Source of the DNA: Candidatus Aminicenantes bacterium UBA4085
GTDB taxonomy: Bacteria; Acidobacteriota; Aminicenantia; Aminicenantales; UBA4085
Reading direction: 5' to 3'
Assembly (NCBI GenBank): GCA_002383325.1
Contig: DFYJ01000004.1
Location: 1-19,314 of the forward strand
Length of the DNA stretch: 19,314 nt
Below the pieces are notes generated by a model, which ran no database searches, was not told the origin of the DNA, and saw only the letters and a list, made by a program, of their open reading frames with translations. Shown one piece after another: positions 15,327 through 19,314 of this stretch. The translations under genes were made by a program, and so were the position numbers. Positions within the stretch are counted from its first letter, which is position 1, and each line of letters opens with the position of its first letter.

Positions 15327-15627
15327 TCACTGGCTCGTGTACCTGTTCTTCGCGGCCGGCCTGGTCGGCATCGGCCTCTACGCCCTGCTGACGATGCGCA
15401 ACCTGATCAAGCTGTTCATCGGCATCGAGGTCATCAGCAAAGGCGTCAGCCTGGTCCTGATGTCGACCGGCTTCGTCAAGGGCAGCGTCCTGCTGGCCCA
15501 GAGCCTGGTCATCACCTACATCGTCATCGAGGTTTGCCTGGTGGCCACGGCCCTGGCCCTGATCATCAACATCACCCGCCACACCAAGAGCCTGGACGTG
15601 CGCAAGCTGACCCAGCTCAAAGGATAA
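15319..15627 (+). CDS. Hydrogenase membrane subunit, NuoK/MrpC-like
   Basis: A 102-residue, three-helix membrane protein of normal NuoK length. The two membrane glutamates of the family are present: E37 in FIGIEVISKGVSLVL and E71 in ITYIVIEVCLVATAL (E36 and E72 in E. coli NuoK). They form part of the proton path between core and antiporters. The ATG lies within the 3' end of the NuoJ-like gene with AGAGG about 7 nt upstream, so translation is coupled. Confidence 0.88.
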   Translation: MSSHWLVYLFFAAGLVGIGLYALLTMRNLIKLFIGIEVISKGVSLVLMSTGFVKGSVLLAQSLVITYIVIEVCLVATALALIINITRHTKSLDVRKLTQLKG

Positions 15628-15630
15628 GCC

Positions 15631-15963
15631 ATGAAAGGCCTTGATTTTCTGATCTCCCCGCCCGTCGCCTTCGTCCTGTTCCTGGCCGTCGCCTGGCTGC
15701 TGGTCGTGCTGGGCCGGCGCATGGCCCCCAAGCTGAACAAGGTCGGCGGCAAGCTGACCTCCTACGCCTGCGGCGAGGACATGCCCGGAGCCAAGATCCA
15801 GTTCGGCTACCGCCTGTTCTTCTTCGTGGCCCTCTTCTTCACCATCATGCACGTGGCGGCGCTGGTCCTGGCCACGGTCCCGTCCGGCAAGATCGCCCTC
15901 TTCGCGATCCCCTACCTGGCCGTGATCTTCCTGTCCGTCATGGCCCTGGTGACCCGGGACTGA
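15631..15963 (+). CDS. NuoA-like membrane subunit in a hydrogenase operon
   Basis: A 110-residue protein with three transmembrane helices, slightly shorter than usual NuoA. The loop after helix 1 has the NuoA/ND3 signature Y-A-C47-G-E49-D50 (SYACGEDMPG). Helix 2 begins 'FGYRLFFFVALFFTIMHVAAL' and helix 3 ends 'MALVTRD'. In complex I this loop lines the quinone site entrance at the NuoB-NuoD-NuoH junction. It lies 3 nt after the NuoK-like gene with AAAGGA upstream, and 12 nt before the NuoB-like gene, as in nuo operons. Finding it with a catalytic [NiFe] subunit is unusual in my knowledge of these families. Confidence 0.85.
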   Translation: MKGLDFLISPPVAFVLFLAVAWLLVVLGRRMAPKLNKVGGKLTSYACGEDMPGAKIQFGYRLFFFVALFFTIMHVAALVLATVPSGKIALFAIPYLAVIFLSVMALVTRD

Positions 15964-15975
15964 CAAGGAGCCTCC

Positions 15976-16395
15976 ATGCTGAAGAAACTGACCCGCTGGT
16001 CCAGGATCAAATCGCCCTGGATCCTGCACCTCAACTCCGGCGCCTGCAACGCCTGCGACATCGAGGTCGTGGACGCGCTGACGCCGCGCTTCGATGTCGA
16101 GCGCCTCGGGGTCCTGCTGCGGGCCACCCCGCGGCACGCCGACGTCATCATCGCCACCGGTCCGGTCACCCGCCAGATCAAGGACCGGATCATCCGCATC
16201 TACGAGCAGACCCCGGATCCCAAGTTCGTCATCGCCTGCGGCGCCTGCGCCATGTCCGGCTGCGTCTACCGCGGCGCCTACAACGTCCTGGGCGGCCTGG
16301 ACCAGGTCATCCCGGTGGATGTCTACGTCCCGGGCTGCCCCATCCGGCCCGACGCCCTCCTGGACGGCGTCGTCAAGCTCCTGGGCAAGCTCTGA
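15976..16395 (+). CDS. Group 4 [NiFe] hydrogenase small subunit (NuoB-like)
   Basis: A 139-residue soluble subunit. Cluster ligands are C24 and C27 in ACNACDIEVVD, C91 in CGACAMSG and C121 in PGCPIRP. The spaced CxxC followed by DIE is the group 4 hydrogenase form; complex I NuoB has adjacent cysteines. It carries the single [4Fe-4S] cluster next to the NiFe site. C88 and C96 are extra cysteines around the third ligand. It has no signal peptide, so it faces the cytoplasm. AAGGAG (15965-15970) lies 5 nt before the ATG. Confidence 0.92.
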   Translation: MLKKLTRWSRIKSPWILHLNSGACNACDIEVVDALTPRFDVERLGVLLRATPRHADVIIATGPVTRQIKDRIIRIYEQTPDPKFVIACGACAMSGCVYRGAYNVLGGLDQVIPVDVYVPGCPIRPDALLDGVVKLLGKL

Positions 16396-16405
16396 GGAGA
16401 CCCGC

Positions 16406-16879
16406 ATGACCGACGCCGAAAAGATCGAAAAAGCCAAGGCCCTCCTGGGCGACCGCCTCATCGAAAGCGCCCATCCCGCCCCCCACCGCGTCTTCCTGAC
16501 CGTCGCTCCGGAAAACCTGCGGACCTCGTTCGCGGCCCTCAAGTCCGGCCTCGACCAGTGGTACGTCTCCACGGTCACCGGAGTGGACAAGGGCGACGTC
16601 TTCGAGATCCTCTACCACTTCGGCGACACGTCCGGATCGATCACCGTCCGGACCTCCATTCCCAAGGCCTCGCCCCACCTGCCGTCCCTGTGCGCCGTAA
16701 TCCCCGGCCTGGTCCTCTACGAGCGGGAGCTGCAGGACATGTTCGGCATCGTCGTCGACGACATCCCCGATCCCCGCAACCTGCTCATGCCGGACGGCTG
16801 GCCCAAGGGCAACTTCCCCCTGCGCAAGGACTGGAAATACGAGCGGCCGAAGGAGATCATCCCCGGAGGCAAAGCATGA
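16406..16879 (+). CDS. Hydrogenase subunit, NuoC-like (30 kDa subunit family)
   Basis: A 157-residue soluble protein. The family signature is clear: E-R-E-L-Q-D-M-F-G-I at about 107-116, then 'PDPRNLLMPDGWP' and 'FPLRKDW'. This subunit braces the large and small subunits; in Hyc/Hyf-type hydrogenases it is fused to the large subunit, but here it is a separate gene as in nuo, fpo and mbh. GAGGAGA lies about 5 nt upstream of the ATG. Its TGA overlaps the next ATG by 4 nt. Confidence 0.92.
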   Translation: MTDAEKIEKAKALLGDRLIESAHPAPHRVFLTVAPENLRTSFAALKSGLDQWYVSTVTGVDKGDVFEILYHFGDTSGSITVRTSIPKASPHLPSLCAVIPGLVLYERELQDMFGIVVDDIPDPRNLLMPDGWPKGNFPLRKDWKYERPKEIIPGGKA

Positions 16880-18075
16880 AGTTCCAAATCCCCATCGGGC
16901 CCCAGCATCCCGCCCTCAAGGAGCCCATCAGCCTGCGCATGACCGTCGAGGGCGAGGTCATCAAGGACGCCGACCTGCGCCTGGGGTACAACCATCGCGG
17001 GGTGGAGAAGCTGGCCGAGGACAAGACCTGGATCCAGAATATCTACCTGGCCGAACGCATCTGCGGCATCTGCTCCCACTCCCACGCCACCTGCTACGCC
17101 CAGGGGGCCGAGAAGCTGCTGGAGATCGAGCCGCCCCGGCGCGGCGTGTATCTGCGCTACCTGATCTCGGAGCTGGAGCGCATCCACAGCCATCTGCTGT
17201 GGCTGGGCGTAGCCGGCCACGAGGCCGGCTTCGACTCGTTCTTCATGTACACCTGGCGCGATCGCGAGGTGGTCATGGACCTGCTGGAGATGATCTCCGG
17301 CAACCGTGTCCACTACGCCATCAACACCCTGGGCGGCGTGCGGCGCGACCTGGACGAGGCCCAGAAGGCCAAGATCCTAGAAGGCCTGAAGATCCTCAAG
17401 GACCGCAGCGAGTATTACTTCAAGATCGGGGCCAACGAGTCGACCTTCGTCGGGCGCCTGGCCGGAGTCGGCCTGCTCAGCAAGCAGCAAGCCGTGGACC
17501 TCTGCGCCACCGGCCCGGTGGCCAAGGCCTCCGGGATCGGCCGCGACGTCCGCAGGGACGATCCGCACGACTTCTACAACGAGGTCGATTTCCAGGTCAT
17601 CACGGCCGACACCTGCGACGTCCTGGGCCGGACGGTCGTCCGGATCAAGGAGATCCTCGAGTCCATCAAGATCTCCGAGTTCATCATCCGCAACCTCCCC
17701 GACGGGCCGATCGCCGTCAAGGCCCCCCGGCGGGCCAAGCCCGGCGAGGTGGTCAGCCGCTACGAGGCGCCGCGCGGCGAGAACATCCACTACATCAAAG
17801 CCAACGGCACGGACAAGCCCGAGCGCCTCAAGGTCCGGGCCCCGACCCTGGCCAACTACCCGGCCACCGTGGCCATGCTGCGCAACGGCTTCATCGCCGA
17901 CATCCCCCTGATCTTCGCCGCCATCGACCCCTGCATCTGCTGCGCCGAGCGGACGGCCGAGCTGGTCGACGCCCGGACGGGCCAGGAGCGGATCGTCCGC
18001 TTCGCCGACCTGCGGCGGCTGGCCGCCGCGCGCGGAGCCCACTCGGACAAAAGGAACGTGGAATGGCCGCTGTGA
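16876..18075 (+). CDS. Group 4 [NiFe] hydrogenase large (catalytic) subunit, NuoD-like
   Basis: A 399-residue protein. All four NiFe-binding cysteines are present: the L1 motif E-R-I-C63-G-I-C66-S-H-S-H70 and the L2 motif D351-P-C353-I-C-C356-A-E-R359. It is therefore predicted to make or use H2, unlike NuoD or the hydrogenase-related Ehr proteins, which lack these cysteines. C355 is an extra cysteine inside L2. A 40-residue tail follows R359, so a maturation protease may cut there; none is in the window. The start ATG overlaps the NuoC-like stop. The 3' end overlaps the next gene by 13 nt. Confidence 0.94.
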   Translation: MKFQIPIGPQHPALKEPISLRMTVEGEVIKDADLRLGYNHRGVEKLAEDKTWIQNIYLAERICGICSHSHATCYAQGAEKLLEIEPPRRGVYLRYLISELERIHSHLLWLGVAGHEAGFDSFFMYTWRDREVVMDLLEMISGNRVHYAINTLGGVRRDLDEAQKAKILEGLKILKDRSEYYFKIGANESTFVGRLAGVGLLSKQQAVDLCATGPVAKASGIGRDVRRDDPHDFYNEVDFQVITADTCDVLGRTVVRIKEILESIKISEFIIRNLPDGPIAVKAPRRAKPGEVVSRYEAPRGENIHYIKANGTDKPERLKVRAPTLANYPATVAMLRNGFIADIPLIFAAIDPCICCAERTAELVDARTGQERIVRFADLRRLAAARGAHSDKRNVEWPL

Positions 18076-19034
18076 AAACCCTCCTCTACCTCCTGGTCTA
18101 CCCGGGGCTGCTCTTCCTCTTCGTCTACTCCACCTTCTGCGAGTGGTTCGACCGCAAGATCTACGCCCGCCTCCAGAACCGGATGGGTCCGACCCACACC
18201 GGCCGCAGCGGCCTCCTGCAGCCCATCGCCGACTTCTTCAAGCTGATGGCCAAGGAAGACATCGTGCCCGACAAGGCCGACAAGGGGCTCTTCTCCGCCC
18301 TGCCGGTCGTCGGGCTGGCCGTGGCCATGACGGCGGCGCTGCTGCTGCCGGTCTGGCACTTCAACCCCGCGGCCTCGAGCGTCATCTCCTTCCAGGGCGA
18401 CCTGATCATCCTCCTTTACCTGCTGAGCGTGCCGACCCTGATCCTCTTCCTGGCCGGCTGGGCTTCGACCAACGCCTTTTCCATCATCGGCGGCACCCGG
18501 GTGCTGACCATGCTCTTCGGCTACGAGGTGCCGCTCTTCCTGGCCGTGCTGGGACCGGCCATGCTGGCCGGCTCCTGGCGGCTGGCCGAGATCGCCGCCT
18601 TCTACCAGCATCGACCCTACCTGCTGCTGGTCAACCTGATCGGCTTCGGCGTGGCCCTCATTTGCGTTCAGGCCAAGCTGGAGCGAACGCCCTTCGACAT
18701 CCCCCATGCCGAGACCGAGATCGTCGGCGGGACCTTCACCGAGTACTCGGGCAAGAAGCTGGCGCTGTTCCGGCTGATGACCGACGTCGAGATGGTCGTC
18801 TCGTCCGGCATGGTCGCGGCCGTCTTCATGGGCGGCTTCGGGGGAGGCATCCTCCTCGGGTTCGTCCAATTCGTCCTCAAGACGCTCGTCGTCATCTTCC
18901 TGCTGTCGCTGATGCGGGCTTTGACCTCGCGCCTGCGGGTCGACCAGGTCGTCTCGATCGCCTGGAAGTACCTGGCCCCGCTGGCCGTCCTGCAGCTGCT
19001 GATCGTCATCCTGATCAAGGGATTGGTGCTATGA
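18063..19034 (+). CDS. Hydrogenase membrane anchor subunit, NuoH-like (HycD/EchB/MbhM family)
   Basis: A 323-residue protein with about eight transmembrane helices. Conserved cytoplasmic segments are NRMGPTHTGRSGLLQPIADF (39-58, a proline/glycine-rich loop), KEDIVPDKAD and 'LERTPFDIPHAETEIVGGTF' followed by TEYSG (206-230). The glutamates E207, E217, E219 and E227 line the path from the catalytic site into the membrane in complex I. It anchors the soluble hydrogenase module. AAAAGGA (18049-18055) lies 7 nt upstream inside the previous gene, and the stop overlaps the next ATG by 4 nt. Confidence 0.93.
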   Translation: MAAVKTLLYLLVYPGLLFLFVYSTFCEWFDRKIYARLQNRMGPTHTGRSGLLQPIADFFKLMAKEDIVPDKADKGLFSALPVVGLAVAMTAALLLPVWHFNPAASSVISFQGDLIILLYLLSVPTLILFLAGWASTNAFSIIGGTRVLTMLFGYEVPLFLAVLGPAMLAGSWRLAEIAAFYQHRPYLLLVNLIGFGVALICVQAKLERTPFDIPHAETEIVGGTFTEYSGKKLALFRLMTDVEMVVSSGMVAAVFMGGFGGGILLGFVQFVLKTLVVIFLLSLMRALTSRLRVDQVVSIAWKYLAPLAVLQLLIVILIKGLVL

Positions 19035-19314
19035 AACTTGGAATCTTCCTGCCGGAGCTCCTCCGAAGCCTGTTCAAGAAGCCGGCCACGGTTGACTATC
19101 CCTTCAAGAAGATCGGCGTCCCGCCGGACTTCCGCGGCTCCCCCTTCCTGCATCCCGATCTGTGCATCGCCTGCCGGGCCTGCGAGCGCGACTGCCCGGC
19201 CGAGGCCATCGAGATCACGGAGCTGTCCAAGGAGGAGAAGAGGTTCCAAATGGTCATCCACAACGACCGCTGCATTCACTGCGCGCAGTGCGTCGACTCC
19301 TGCCCGACCACCCC
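19031..19314 (+). CDS. Hydrogenase 8Fe ferredoxin-type subunit, NuoI-like (cut by window edge)
   Basis: The first 94 or so residues are visible and the gene runs off the right edge. It has two complete CxxCxxCxxxC sets: C45, C48, C51, C55 and C81, C84, C87, C91, the last followed by P. These bind two [4Fe-4S] clusters. The N-terminal 'LPELLRSLFKKPATVDYPF' matches the NuoI/HycF/MbhN start, which lies on the membrane surface. It should accept electrons from reduced ferredoxin and pass them to the small subunit. No NADH- or formate-oxidising subunit is seen before the edge. Confidence 0.9.
   Translation, partial: MKLGIFLPELLRSLFKKPATVDYPFKKIGVPPDFRGSPFLHPDLCIACRACERDCPAEAIEITELSKEEKRFQMVIHNDRCIHCAQCVDSCPTT

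Noticed and set aside
10061..15627. Annotation as a stand-alone Mrp Na+/H+ antiporter
   Set aside because: No MrpE, F or G genes are seen and the genes run without a break into hydrogenase subunits.
10061..19314. Annotation as an ordinary NADH:quinone oxidoreductase (complex I) operon
   Set aside because: The large subunit has all four NiFe cysteines, the small subunit has spaced CxxC, and no NADH-oxidising subunits are seen in the window.

Overview
The window comes from a GC-rich bacterium, by eye about two thirds G+C, with densely packed bacterial operons. A ferredoxin-type group 4 [NiFe] hydrogenase operon beside electron-transfer flavoprotein genes suggests an anaerobe. My best guess is a Candidatus Aminicenantes or Acidobacteriota-like lineage. 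That guess rests on general style, not on a marker gene, and is weak.

Left part (1-4124, minus strand): one operon read right to left from a good sigma70-type promoter (4097-4124). Its order is YceD/DUF177, ribosomal protein bL32, fabG, acpP, fabF, etfB, etfA (cut by the window edge). It joins ribosome biogenesis, the elongation and first-reduction steps of type II fatty acid synthesis, and an electron-transfer flavoprotein. plsX, fabH and fabD, which often lie between rpmF and fabG, are absent here.

Middle part (4125-9723): a divergent promoter (4152-4180) whose -10 ends 6 nt before an ATG drives a small unknown gene that overlaps polA, a full-length DNA polymerase I with proofreading motifs. 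After a 474-bp gap holding a degenerate palindromic element comes a CorA-like divalent cation channel gene. It converges on a minus-strand YghO/BcerS-like acyl-CoA N-acyltransferase gene.

Right part (9724-19314, plus strand): a divergent intergenic region with a nested palindromic element (9805-9951), two identical CCTGTGAAAA direct repeats, and a TTGACA/TATAGT promoter 12 nt before an ATG. This promoter starts an 11-gene operon. The order is three large antiporter-type membrane subunits, then NuoJ-, NuoK-, NuoA-, NuoB-, NuoC-, NuoD-, NuoH- and NuoI-like subunits, the last cut by the window edge. Genes overlap or nearly touch, so they are probably translationally coupled.

The NuoD-like subunit keeps both CxxC pairs of a [NiFe] active site, and the NuoB-like subunit has the hydrogenase-type CxxCDIE. 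The complex is therefore predicted to be a membrane-bound energy-converting [NiFe] hydrogenase, not a quinone-reducing complex I. Electrons would pass from reduced ferredoxin (NuoI-like subunit) through the single cluster of the small subunit to the NiFe site, making H2 while ions are pumped, or the reverse. The subunit set is nearly that of complex I without NuoEFG: it has a NuoA-like protein, a NuoL-type C-terminal tail and the conserved A-B-C-D-H-I order. This mix of hydrogenase catalysis and a complex I-like membrane arm is the most interesting thing in the window.
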